Origin: Stygiolobus sp037389425
GTDB taxonomy: Archaea; Thermoproteota; Thermoprotei_A; Sulfolobales; Sulfolobaceae
Direction of reading: 5' to 3'
DNA length: 30,307 bases
Assembly (NCBI RefSeq): GCF_037389425.1
Contig: NZ_JBBHKR010000068.1
Coordinates: forward strand, 1 to 30,307
Shown here: piece after piece, positions 15,708-23,336 of the stretch
Position numbering within the stretch: position 1 is the stretch's first letter
Layout: the number at the start of each line of letters is the position of its first letter
Notes under the pieces: generated by a model
Databases searched by the model: none
What the model saw: the letters and a program-made list of their open reading frames with translations, nothing else
What the model was told of the DNA's origin: nothing
Made by a program: the position numbers and the translations under genes

Positions 15708-16052
15708 TCATAGAAATTCCTTTATATCTACAAATCCCTTATTCTTCTTCCAAAATAATTTCTTCTCTTTTATTCTATTCTTTTCATCTTCATCTAATAC
15801 GATATAATCTACATTTCCTTTTATGTATTTACTTACCATATACATCCTATCAAATACGTTCATTTCCTTTATGCCCTTGAAAACGAAGATAACATCTATA
15901 TCACTAGTATCTAAGTAATTTCCTTTAGCTCTAGAGCCAAAGATATAAACTTCATCTAACTGCTGGAAGTCCTTAGCCATTTCTTCCACTATCTCCTTTA
16001 CTAGATTTATTATTTTTATTTGGCTCTCTATTGCAGATTTTCCTTTACCCAT
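15708..16052 (-). CDS. MNT-type nucleotidyltransferase (antitoxin of a HEPN/MNT pair)
   Basis: This 114-residue protein has the minimal nucleotidyltransferase signature VYIFGSRAKGNYLDTSDIDV (residues 35-54), with GS at 39-40 and the DxD at Asp51 and Asp53. In HEPN/MNT pairs this enzyme inactivates the HEPN ribonuclease by transferring nucleotides (oligo-AMPylation in characterised cases). The gene overlaps the upstream HEPN gene by 25 bases on the same strand, the standard arrangement. All visible motifs are intact. Confidence 0.85.
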   Translation of the reverse strand: MGKGKSAIESQIKIINLVKEIVEEMAKDFQQLDEVYIFGSRAKGNYLDTSDIDVIFVFKGIKEMNVFDRMYMVSKYIKGNVDYIVLDEDEKNRIKEKKLFWKKNKGFVDIKEFL

Positions 16053-16414
16053 TCAACCACCTCTTTTGCTCTATTATAAAGGTCCTCAGAAATTGATTTA
16101 CTATATTGCTTAAAAGGAACTCCATTTGCAGCGTCTGGATATCTTGAAATTATAAAATGAGGAGAGAGAACCATTAGATTCTCTTTAATATTTGCTGGTA
16201 CAGTAACTCCTTCCTTCTCTATCATTTCAATAAGCTCAATAAGTGAATGTGTCTTGCCTGGGTCTTTTCCAAGATAAATCATAATGGACTTTAATGATTT
16301 CTCTACCGCTTGCTGAGAATAGAAGGCAGAAGCGTAATATTTCCCATTATTTAAAAGAACTTTTGCAGTATCGAGATCTTCCAAAGCTTGCTCTATCCAT
16401 TCCTTATAGTTCAT
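16028..16414 (-). CDS. HEPN-domain protein (toxin of a HEPN/MNT pair)
   Basis: This 128-residue protein has the HEPN pattern of the PF05168 group: EQALEDLDTAKVLLNNGKYY, then the helix SAFYSQQAVEKSLKSIMIYL, KTHSLIELI and the late SRYPDAANGVPF. HEPN toxins act as RNases or nucleotide-binding partners. The clear Arg candidate is in SRYPDA, and a classical R-x4-6-H motif is not obvious, so RNase activity is uncertain. The gene precedes and overlaps its MNT partner. Confidence 0.85.
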   Translation of the reverse strand: MNYKEWIEQALEDLDTAKVLLNNGKYYASAFYSQQAVEKSLKSIMIYLGKDPGKTHSLIELIEMIEKEGVTVPANIKENLMVLSPHFIISRYPDAANGVPFKQYSKSISEDLYNRAKEVVEWVKENLQ

Positions 16415-16528
16415 TAAACTGAATATTTGAAATATAGCTCATATATCTTTTGTCCTTTTTATTTACTCTTCAAGTATTTATTTATTATTTATGGGGTTAG
16501 TATTTTACGTTATTGTTTGATAAAGTTC

Positions 16529-16606
16529 TTACTTAAGGAATTTTTCTCCTAACTTCGATCCTTCTAAAAACTCAACTAGTACTCCGGTATCAACTACTAC
16601 CCTCAT
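16529..16606 (-). pseudogene. vapC: VapC toxin, only the N-terminal 25 codons left
   Basis: ATG 16606 opens a 25-codon frame, MRVVVDTGVLVEFLEGSKLG and a few more residues, ending at TAA near 16529. It is the beginning of a PIN domain with the first catalytic Asp. The rest of the toxin is absent. It follows a broken vapB on the same strand. Confidence 0.65.
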
Positions 16607-16835
16607 CTTCTCTTCTCGACCTCTCTAGTTCCTCTCTGATCCCTTTTGCAGAACCTAAAAGGGAAAACAGTAATTAAGCGTTCTTTTGAGATTTTCTGTT
16701 CTCTTCATAAAAAGTTATTAAATATTCTACCGCCTCATTTAGGCTAACTCTCTTACCCTTATTCAACTGCAGTTCAGCAGCGATCTTAGCTAACTTCTCC
16801 TTCACATCTTTACTAACTCTAATAATTTCACTCAT
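16607..16835 (-). pseudogene. vapB: VapB antitoxin, frameshifted near the C-terminus
   Basis: ATG 16835 opens a 53-residue frame (MSEIIRVSKDVKEKLAKIAA through YLITFYEENRKSQKNA) ending at TAA at 16674-16676. It is a typical ribbon-helix-helix VapB. In another frame immediately after the stop, LLFSLLGSAKGIREELERSR and REDEGSS follow, the usual C-terminal tail of Sulfolobales VapB proteins, overlapping the vapC start. A one-base frameshift around 16674 therefore truncates an original protein of about 80 residues. The short form lacks the toxin-binding tail, and its toxin gene is gone. A residual DNA-binding role is conceivable. Confidence 0.65.
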
Positions 16836-17368
16836 AACGTAAGAATAGGAAAAGTGTGCATATAAAGTAAACTTTGTGCACTTTGATTATAGTGTTCATC
16901 TTATGTCAGTTTAACGAACCTTTCAGTACATAGAAACTCTCATCCTTACAACATCCGAAATCTCCTTATTTATAATATTTAGTAACGCATAATCTACTCA
17001 AGTTCAAACATAATGATTGAAGAGAAAATCAACAATGAAAGGGCTTAAGTCGCTGATTCTATATGAAAATTATTTATGATGAACAATATAAAAATAAATA
17101 GTGATTATCTAAACTCAGAGAGCTATTTACGAAACAAAATCCCTCAAATAAGAACTTCAAAGCTTTCAACGTTCCATACAATATTCCGGATACTGCATTT
17201 TATAATAGGATTAGCTTGAGAGAATAAGAATTATATGTGAAATCTTATATGAGGGTTTCACAGTAGTTACAAAAATACTAAGAATATTTTTACTTATCGT
17301 TTTTATAGTAAAGTTTAGGCTTCTTAATGACTTCGCAACTGTAGGTTTAACAAACAAAAAGTATATTA
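16836..17368. other. 533-base region without a recognised gene
   Basis: The sequence is AT-rich and short frames are all broken. A plus-strand piece around 17130-17215 reads NPSNKNFKAFNVPYNIPDTA and more, but no family is recognised. The last part must contain the promoter of the gene at 17369, for which TTTAAC near 17346 is a weak TATA candidate. Confidence 0.4.
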
Positions 17369-17839
17369 ATGCAGAGGGTAAATACTCACCTTATGGAGAA
17401 GCATATCAGATATGTCATTGACGGCTATACTACACGAATAGCCAAGGATATTAAAAATGCGTTAAAGTCTCACTTGACTAACTTAGACGATGATATAAAG
17501 ATAAGTAAGAACGGGTATAAAATTTCATTATCTTTTAGAACTCCAGCTAACGTTAGAGTGATGCAGTGCGAGGAGATTGATGAGCTACTGTCAAAATTGG
17601 GGGTAATGGCTATAAGGATAATAGTTTCAAATGTAGTAACTTTTGCGTTCGAAGGAGCTACATCATCTGCGACAGTAAGTGGTATAACTGGTGGAACAGC
17701 GGCTAAGAGACTCAATGTTGGTCTTCTTATAGCAGCTCTTTCTGGGTTGGCAGGATATACTGTCGGAAAAATGGTCGAGAAAAGTGAGGGAATAATTCTT
17801 TCATGTGAGAAAAGGAACGGAAGATGGGTAAGAATTTAG
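17369..17839 (+). CDS. Hydrophobic Gly/Ala-rich protein paired with an AbiV-like gene
   Basis: This 156-residue protein is of unknown family. The N-terminal 70 residues are charged and mixed alpha/beta. Two hydrophobic stretches follow, at about 78-94 (GVMAIRIIVSNVVTFAF) and 116-132 (NVGLLIAALSGLAGYTV), separated by a small-residue loop ATSSATVSGITGGTAA. This looks like a helical hairpin that could insert into membrane. The end of the gene overlaps the start of the AbiV-like gene by 16 bases, so the two are a unit. A membrane-active effector or its inhibitor is a possibility, by context only. Confidence 0.6.
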   Translation: MQRVNTHLMEKHIRYVIDGYTTRIAKDIKNALKSHLTNLDDDIKISKNGYKISLSFRTPANVRVMQCEEIDELLSKLGVMAIRIIVSNVVTFAFEGATSSATVSGITGGTAAKRLNVGLLIAALSGLAGYTVGKMVEKSEGIILSCEKRNGRWVRI

Positions 17840-18324
17840 GAAGAAGGATAAAAAAGAATAGTGAGGAATTGTATAGATTATATCAAGAAGGAAAGAAACT
17901 TAGGCTTAGTAACAACATTTTAGCCTTCTTACTTCTTTCTGCTATTGAAGAGATAAGTAAGTATTTCATCGAGCTTTTATTAAGCAAATGTGGGAATTCT
18001 ACACTAAGGAGAAATATTAGAACTAGAATTTATAATGAACATATAATTAAATATGAGTTTTTTCTATCTATTTATTATACAATACAAAACTACGATGTTG
18101 AAACAATACGCGAGATAGCTAGACTTTTGTCTTCCAGGTGGATAAATATAAGGAAAAGATATCTCATTAACGTTTCTAATATTGATGTAAAGATTGAGGA
18201 TTTGAATGATATTGAAACTTATTATATTCATTATGACGAGATGGAGAAAGCGATTTCGGAACTTGATAGGGATGAGAGCTGTCATATACTAAATACATTA
18301 GTTCAACTTATTGGAAAGAAGTAG
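17824..18324 (+). CDS. AbiV-like abortive infection protein
   Basis: This 166-residue helical protein has the N-terminal pattern of the AbiV family: repeated helices with SEELYRLYQEGKKLRLSNNI followed by LAFLLLSAIEEISKYFIELL at about residues 33-52. The AIEEISK motif is the most typical block. The first AbiV was found in Lactococcus as a phage-resistance protein, and its relation to HEPN folds has been discussed. The start ATG at 17824 lies inside the preceding gene, giving a 16-base overlap. The family assignment rests on one motif and overall helicity. Confidence 0.55.
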   Translation: MGKNLGRRIKKNSEELYRLYQEGKKLRLSNNILAFLLLSAIEEISKYFIELLLSKCGNSTLRRNIRTRIYNEHIIKYEFFLSIYYTIQNYDVETIREIARLLSSRWINIRKRYLINVSNIDVKIEDLNDIETYYIHYDEMEKAISELDRDESCHILNTLVQLIGKK

Positions 18325-18423
18325 ATTAATGAACGGAATTTATTTAACTCATTAACAAGTAGTGCTAATTTATTCTATATCTTTTCCTGCCAGAGAATAT
18401 ATATAAGTTTTTATTAGATCTGT

Positions 18424-18865
18424 GAGTGTGGACAACAATTTCATTCATTTGAAATATTTACATTTATTGTTACCCCCTTATCTAACAAGTACGTTGGGGT
18501 GTAAAGGATATATTAGGAAGAATGTTGATAACCACCTAGTTATTGTAAACTTGTTAGTATTCCAAGGGAAGTGGAAGTCCATTGATGCAAGTGTTTTAAG
18601 CTTCTGAACCCTTGTTCTGCGTAATCCCTCTCGTTGAACTTCTCGTGTTCTACGTTTAACCATGAGAAGGCGTTGTATGCAGTTGCCCCATTGTGAAAGT
18701 AAATTACCTTATCAATTCTTCTCCTAAACACCCTCATTGCTATTCCCTCAACCCTTCATGTCCACAAGAACTACCAAGACACGTACCCCTCATCAACGTT
18801 CTATCAATAAAGCAAAAACAATTCGAATAATTCATTTTAGATTAACAAAATTGTTGCCCACACTC
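18424..18865 (-). mobile_element. Internally deleted copy of the IS6-like element, 442 bp
   Basis: The same terminal repeats as at 689-1478 are present but inverted: GAGTGTGGACAACAATTT at 18424 and the complementary end, with one mismatch (gttgcccacactc), at 18865. Subterminal sequences match over dozens of bases on both sides. About 350 bases of the 5-prime part of the transposase are missing. Flanking 8-mers (agatctgt and tataattt) show no target duplication. Confidence 0.75.
18441..18780 (-). pseudogene. IS6-like transposase, C-terminal part only, frameshifted
   Basis: Minus-strand pieces read VFRRRIDKVIYFHNGATAYN, WLNVEHEKFNERDYAEQGFR and SLKH, then after a frameshift MDFHFPWNTNKFTITRWLST and FFLIY. 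These are the C-terminal half of the IS6-type transposase, including the catalytic Glu region YAEQGFRSLKH. The N-terminal half with both catalytic Asp residues is deleted, so the copy is dead. Confidence 0.7.
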
Positions 18866-19064
18866 TATAATTTGAATACAGTGCTTATCTTATGTATATA
18901 ACACCGTTCTTGAGTCTAAGAATATGTTAGGTAAAAATGACATCTCCTAACCCAAAGGATAGACCTAATATGAAAGAAGTCAAAAAGATGTCACAAAAAT
19001 TTGTGGTATAAGTAGGCAGTACTGGTACCTTTGATGCAATTAAGCGAAAACTGAAGAGGTCTCA

Positions 19065-20294
19065 TTATTTCAATAAAAACTTCCACAAGGGCTCTAACTC
19101 TATTTTCTTACCGTTATAATCCATTATGTCCTCCATGTCCCACGTTACGATTTTAGGTTTAAAACCCAATGATGAGGAGGCTTTAGTTAAAGCGCTTAAC
19201 TCCCTCTCCTTTATCCCTTCCTCATCATAAGTTACTTGTATTAACTCCCCATTTTTCTCATCTAAAAAGTCTACTTCGTAGTCCTCCCCTTTAACGAAAT
19301 AAACTCCCTTGTTCTGGTTTTTCCTAAGCAAATGTATTGCGATTAAATTCTTCATTAATCTCCCCATATCCTTTTTTATAGAGACTTCTTGGATAATACC
19401 CATGTCAACTACGTAAACCTTCTTGTTTTCTGCAATTCTGCTCAACTTTCCGGTATACCTTTCCACGGAATAAATTAAGTAACTTGAGGTCAGACCGTAG
19501 AACCACTCGTCAACAGTTTTATAATCAATTCTAAGCATTCTAGCAATTCTATTTAGAGAAATTTCAGAAGAGTAAAGGGAAATTACAGCTGAGGAAAAGT
19601 CCTTAAACCTAGATACCTTCTTTGTCTTAAGCCTCTGTACTACGTCTTTGAACAGTATATCATTATAAATGCTGTTGACTATTTGCTTACTGTTTAGTAG
19701 TAACGCTTCAGGAAAACCTCCTATGCTCATGTACTCCCTCAAGTAGTTCTTAATCTCAGCCCTCTCCCTTGTGGTAAGCGGTTCGGAGTAATTAACTCCC
19801 TTAAACCTTAGAAACTCCTTGAAGGAAAAGGGGAAGAGCGTGAAGTCCACATGCCTTCCGGTTAGGCTTGTGGCCAGCTCACCAGAAAGTAACTTAGAAT
19901 TACTCCCGGTTAATATTATCCTTTTAGTTTTCCTCAGCCTGCTCACGAAGGGCTCCCAACCTTGAATGTTCTGTATTTCGTCAAAAAGTATGTAATCCAC
20001 GTTACCGTAAAGCTCGTAAATTGCTTGTTCAACAATATGCAGATCGTCAGATTTTAAATTTCTCAATCTCTCATCATCAAAATCGACATAAGCAAAGTTT
20101 TTGTCCTTTAATAATAGGAGTGATAGAGTAGATTTCCCGCTCCTCCTAACCCCTAATATTGCTAAGACGTTTGGGATTGATAGGTTTGTTAGCAACTCCT
20201 CTTTAGGCACGTCTCTGGGTATTGCCCTACTCATTAAGTTTTCTGCGTCCTCTCTTTGTTCCTTCAGAACGCTTTTTATTTCCTCAACGTTCAC
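19065..20294 (-). CDS. AAA ATPase of the ATPase_AAA_14/DUF4143 type
   Basis: In this 409-residue protein Walker A is GVRRSGKST at residues 48-56, Walker B is YILFDEIQN at 101-109 (Asp105-Glu106) and the sensor-1-like segment is IILTGSNSKLL. The substrate-linked FPFSFKEFLRFKG follows at 154-166. A winged-helix-like part (LNRIARMLRIDYKTVDEWFY) precedes a C-terminal DUF4143 region with YEVDFLDEKNGELIQVTY at 339-356, which resembles a PD-(D/E)xK nuclease core. The biological role of this family is not settled. GTG 20294 is the start: a TATA-like box sits 26 bases upstream and abuts a perfect palindrome, which suggests autoregulation. Confidence 0.85.
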   Translation of the reverse strand: MNVEEIKSVLKEQREDAENLMSRAIPRDVPKEELLTNLSIPNVLAILGVRRSGKSTLSLLLLKDKNFAYVDFDDERLRNLKSDDLHIVEQAIYELYGNVDYILFDEIQNIQGWEPFVSRLRKTKRIILTGSNSKLLSGELATSLTGRHVDFTLFPFSFKEFLRFKGVNYSEPLTTRERAEIKNYLREYMSIGGFPEALLLNSKQIVNSIYNDILFKDVVQRLKTKKVSRFKDFSSAVISLYSSEISLNRIARMLRIDYKTVDEWFYGLTSSYLIYSVERYTGKLSRIAENKKVYVVDMGIIQEVSIKKDMGRLMKNLIAIHLLRKNQNKGVYFVKGEDYEVDFLDEKNGELIQVTYDEEGIKERELSALTKASSSLGFKPKIVTWDMEDIMDYNGKKIELEPLWKFLLK

Positions 20295-20315
20295 GCATAA
20301 TAGGGGTTTTTTGCA

Positions 20316-20324
20316 TTTTTAAAC
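20316..20324 (-). promoter_or_regulatory. TATA box of the AAA ATPase gene
   Basis: GTTTAAAAA on the minus strand is centred about 26 bases upstream of GTG 20294. It directly abuts the palindrome at 20325-20344. Confidence 0.55.
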
Positions 20325-20374
20325 TTTTGGAGTATACTCCAAAATTCTTCCGATTAACTTATGGAGTATACTCC
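20325..20374. promoter_or_regulatory. Pair of palindromic operator-like sites, GGAGTATACTCC
   Basis: A perfect 20-base palindrome TTTTGGAGTATACTCCAAAA lies at 20325-20344, and the 12-base core GGAGTATACTCC recurs at 20363-20374, 34 bases on (about three helical turns). The first copy touches the TATA box of the AAA ATPase gene, where a bound repressor would block TBP/TFB. Cooperative binding of two dimers on one DNA face is a natural reading. The binding protein is not identified. Confidence 0.6.
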
Positions 20375-20569
20375 AAAACTAAATCTGAGAGTAATACCAT
20401 TTAATTAATACTCTTTCTTTTAAGTTATAATGACATGGCGTACGGTAAGCGGTGCACGCAGTTTTAGAAAGTAATTAGTGAGACTGAGGTACCAACACTT
20501 TCAATGAAGTTTGAAACAAAATTGTTGGACGCTTAAAACCTTTATACGCATAATTATCAATTATTAATT

Positions 20570-20797
20570 ATGAACAACAATGTGACGACGATATCTATTT
20601 CTGAAGAGGTCAAGGAAAAGCTGGAGAGGGAAAAAGGGGACTTGAGTTGGGATGAGTTCTTACTTCTTTTACTTTCTGAGTACCGTAAGAGGAAAGCTGA
20701 AGACAACCTAACAAGGTTGAAAGATACCTTAAACGAAGACGATATTAAAAGGATAGAGGAGAGTCATAAGAAAATGCACGAGGAGTTTAAGTTATGA
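20570..20797 (+). CDS. vapB: VapB-like antitoxin
   Basis: This 75-residue protein has an N-terminal beta strand and helices (VTTISISEEVKEKLEREKGD, then WDEFLLLLLSEYRKRK) and a charged helical tail, like archaeal VapB antitoxins (DUF217-like). A TATA-like TTTATA at 20541-20546 sits about 26 bases ahead of ATG 20570, so the transcript should be leaderless. Its TGA overlaps the ATG of the following toxin gene (ATGA at 20794). The antitoxin is intact although the toxin gene is frameshifted. Confidence 0.75.
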   Translation: MNNNVTTISISEEVKEKLEREKGDLSWDEFLLLLLSEYRKRKAEDNLTRLKDTLNEDDIKRIEESHKKMHEEFKL

Positions 20798-21143
20798 CGT
20801 TAACTGATACTTCGATTTTAATAGACTTTTTAAAAGGGAAGATAAAATACTTAGGAGATTCGATCTCTACTATCTCTTTAATGGAGGTTAGAAGGGTTAT
20901 AGAAAATAAGAGAAGACTTGAGGTACTCAAAACTTTAGAAGACATGTTTAAGGTGTATCTTGTAGACGAAAAAGTAGCAGTAGAATATACTGAACTTTAT
21001 TACCGTTTAAGGGAGAAAGGTAGGCTGATAGTCGATCTGATTTGATAATAGCATCCATTGCAAAGGCTCATGACAAAAAACTCCTAACCAGAGATAAGGA
21101 CTTTTTAGCAGTGAAAGATTATGTGAATATTGAGATAATTTAA
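20794..21143 (+). pseudogene. vapC: VapC PIN toxin with a one-base frameshift
   Basis: The first frame encodes LTDTSILIDFLKGKIKYLGD and LMEVRRVIENKRR up to LIVDLI, where a stop appears at 21043. In the next frame the protein continues DLIIASIAKAHDKKLLTRDK and DFLAVKDYVNIEII to TAA at 21141-21143. Joining them requires one extra base around 21036-21040. The frameshift falls just at the third catalytic Asp region of the PIN domain. The repaired protein would have about 116 residues. Programmed frameshifting or a sequencing error cannot be excluded. Confidence 0.75.
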
Positions 21144-21798
21144 GTGGTAGGAACGACTTCTCGCCGCTCTGCAAGAGGCAAAGATTCCCCCTATCATCGT
21201 TCCCGTTTGTCCCTACATTTTCATTTCAATCATTTTATGTTCATTCATGATCGAGTGTAGGGACTTATCCCTCGACCACAGGTGGGTCACGGGACTCCAA
21301 CGGCACGGGGCTCACATCTCCGTAATCACTCCCACCCTTTTGCCCACATCGGTGTGAGAGATCATCATTTATCAACGAAAATTCGTCATAAACAAATATA
21401 AAAAGATCTCTGTTTAACGTGAGAAAGGATTCAACCCATCGATTTGGGACCCCATCTGAGGGGTAGCCACAGCCCTCACATGAGAGGACTTTTTAACGTC
21501 TAGTACCGTGAAGTAAGGAGATATATTGATTGCTCCTCCCACAGTCTCATTAAGCCCTCAGTCGAGCTCCTGAGGATCGTTGTTATCACCACTAAAATTT
21601 ATCCCGACAAAAGGGTATATGGGACTATCCTGAGGACGCTTTTCGTCTCCTTAACCCCCTTTTCTGTAATAGAGCGACTTTTAGTGGGAAGAAGAGCGAA
21701 GTGATCAGCATATACTGAGGAATTTTCCTAGGAGGGAGTGTAAAATAAGGGGACCCATCCCCTTGGCTAGGATTTCCGACTCCTCAACCCGCAATTTC
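21144..21798. other. 655-base region without an intact gene, possible tnpB-like 3-prime remnant
   Basis: No intact frame is seen. On the minus strand around 21400-21600 a broken frame reads GLNETVGGAINISPYFTVLD and KKSSHVRAVATPQMGSQID, which may be the 3-prime end of an IS200/IS605-type orfB. This is a weak impression only. The sequence is less AT-rich than its neighbours. Confidence 0.3.
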
Positions 21799-21999
21799 TG
21801 TAACGATTTGTCAAAGGTGATGAAGTTCGTAAACGAAGCGGAAGTAGGCGTGATTAAAGTGGACAGACCTACCATAGAGTTAGACTAACGGGTACCCTAC
21901 AGCGGATTTAAGGGATCGGGTAATAAGGCTAACAAAGAATTGGGTGAAGAAGCCCTGTATTTCTACAGCAGGACTAAGGTGGTGTGCTTGAACTGGTGA
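21799..21999 (+). pseudogene. Aldehyde dehydrogenase C-terminal remnant
   Basis: One plus-strand frame of 67 codons reads LSKVMKFVNEAEVGVIKVDR then PTIELD, an in-frame stop, RVPYSGFKGSGNKANKELGE and EALYFYSRTKVV, ending at TGA 21997-21999. This is the typical C-terminus of the aldehyde dehydrogenase superfamily (Gly-Val-Ile-Lys-Val-x-Arg-Pro-Thr, FGGFKxSG, ExLxFYTxTK). The catalytic Cys and Glu parts are absent, so it is a dead 3-prime fragment. Confidence 0.65.
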
Positions 22000-22040
22000 G
22001 CTCTTGCCAGCCGTACGTTTGGAGTACGGGTTTAAGTGTT

Positions 22041-22379
22041 TTATAATCCATTTTTTCCTTTCTCACGTGAATTTACCTCTTCCGTTTTAAACACACCTAG
22101 ACCGTCATAGAGCACTTTTTTGTGCTTTAACATCTCCTTAACGTCACCTAACTCTAGTTTATCGGGAGTAACTACAATGATGTCTGCCGAAAAACCCCTC
22201 TTCATAGTGTATAGTTTCGAGGCTTCTTCTATCTCGTCGTTGACTTTATCTAATACGATAAGCACATCATAATCGCTTGAAGGCCAGAAGTCCCCTCTAG
22301 CCCTAGAGCCGAAAAGGACTATACTCACTTTCCCGTTATAATACCTCACTACTCTCTCCACAAACTGCTCAAACTGCAT
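22041..22379 (-). CDS. MNT-type nucleotidyltransferase of a divergent HEPN/MNT pair
   Basis: From ATG 22379 the protein has 112 residues. The signature is VLFGSRARGDFWPSSDYDVL (residues 21-40), with GS at 24-25 and the acidic pair Asp36 and Asp38. ATG 22379 (MQFEQFVERV) is preferred over an upstream in-frame start that would run into the HEPN gene. The A/T-rich segment ATTTTAAAAATTC at 22381-22393 lies only a few bases ahead of the start and could hold the promoter. The HEPN partner is transcribed in the opposite direction, which is uncommon for this pair. Confidence 0.8.
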   Translation of the reverse strand: MQFEQFVERVVRYYNGKVSIVLFGSRARGDFWPSSDYDVLIVLDKVNDEIEEASKLYTMKRGFSADIIVVTPDKLELGDVKEMLKHKKVLYDGLGVFKTEEVNSREKGKNGL

Positions 22380-22412
22380 AATTTTAAAAATTCTTAGGGG
22401 GATTTTAAGGTA

Positions 22413-22805
22413 TTGGTGGAGAAATTCTGGTTCGGAAAGGCTAGGGATTTCCTTAAAGTAGCGAAAGAAAGTAAGGAGGAGTATCCTTGGCTTTCGTGTT
22501 TCGCTTCTCAACAGAGTGTGGAGTTTACAATAAAGGGTATCTTAATGAAGTATAAAGGGTCTTACCCTTTCACCCACGACTTAAGTGAGCTATTAGACAC
22601 TTTGAACAAGGAACTCTCGGTTGCCGTTCCGGAAGAAATAATGAAGGAGTGTGACTTCCTTACTCCCCATTACACTCAGGCTAGATATTCCATTGTAAGT
22701 AGTTATAACGTAAGAAAAGCTGAGAACTGTATCGAATCGGCGGAAAAGGTGCTCATTTGGTTGAGCGGGGCTTTTGACGAGGTTAAAGAGGTCATAAATG
22801 AGTAG
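22413..22805 (+). CDS. HEPN-domain protein divergent from its MNT partner
   Basis: This 130-residue protein is clearly of the same HEPN family as the one at 16028-16414: FGKARDFLKVAKESKEEY, then WLSCFASQQSVEFTIKGIL (about residues 26-44), FTHDLSELLDTL, and FLTPHYTQARYSIVSS. The start is TTG 22413 or GTG 22416. Its start codon is only 33 bases from that of the MNT gene, in a back-to-back arrangement. The Arg in ARYS aligns with the one in SRYPDA of the other HEPN protein. RNase activity is not demonstrable from the motif. Confidence 0.8.
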   Translation: MVEKFWFGKARDFLKVAKESKEEYPWLSCFASQQSVEFTIKGILMKYKGSYPFTHDLSELLDTLNKELSVAVPEEIMKECDFLTPHYTQARYSIVSSYNVRKAENCIESAEKVLIWLSGAFDEVKEVINE

Positions 22806-23336
22806 AACTTTTGAGTTTGAGTGTAGTAGGTATATGATTAACACTTGAGATGAGTACAGCATGGCTGTCAAAAGACGATAGTTACCACTATATATATATA
22901 TAGCTTAAGAGAATCAGTGGTTACTCTACTTTATTGAAGCTACGTATATAAATAGCACCTGACTTCCCCTAAATTCACGTGGGTAGGGGAGAGGGGATGG
23001 GGGTCCACTAAGCCAGGAATTACCATATACACTAGAGGGTACGTTGCGATAGTCAACGACAATGGTCTTTGTCAACGGTCTATTAACTGATTACTGTTCA
23101 TGAGGGTAGACGAAAGCTTAGAGGCGGTGACGATAGAAGGCTGATGGTCTGTTACACCTCAGTCCATGGCACGACTAGAAGTGATTGAAAATAGAGGGTG
23201 TGTCACGGGCAAGCACGTTTTACAAGCAAGTGGTGACTAAACGAGGTGTTACCCACTCCCCTCAGTTTCGCCCTCATTTTACAAATACGGTGTGAGGAGA
23301 CAAAGTACACCCTAACATCAGACTAATTACTTATTA
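22806..23336. other. 531-base region without a recognised gene
   Basis: It holds a TA repeat at about 22888-22903 and a segment from 22970 with higher GC. A broken plus-strand frame around 23010-23060 reads YTRGYVAIVNDNGL, for which I recognise no family. It is probably old degraded coding DNA. Confidence 0.4.
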
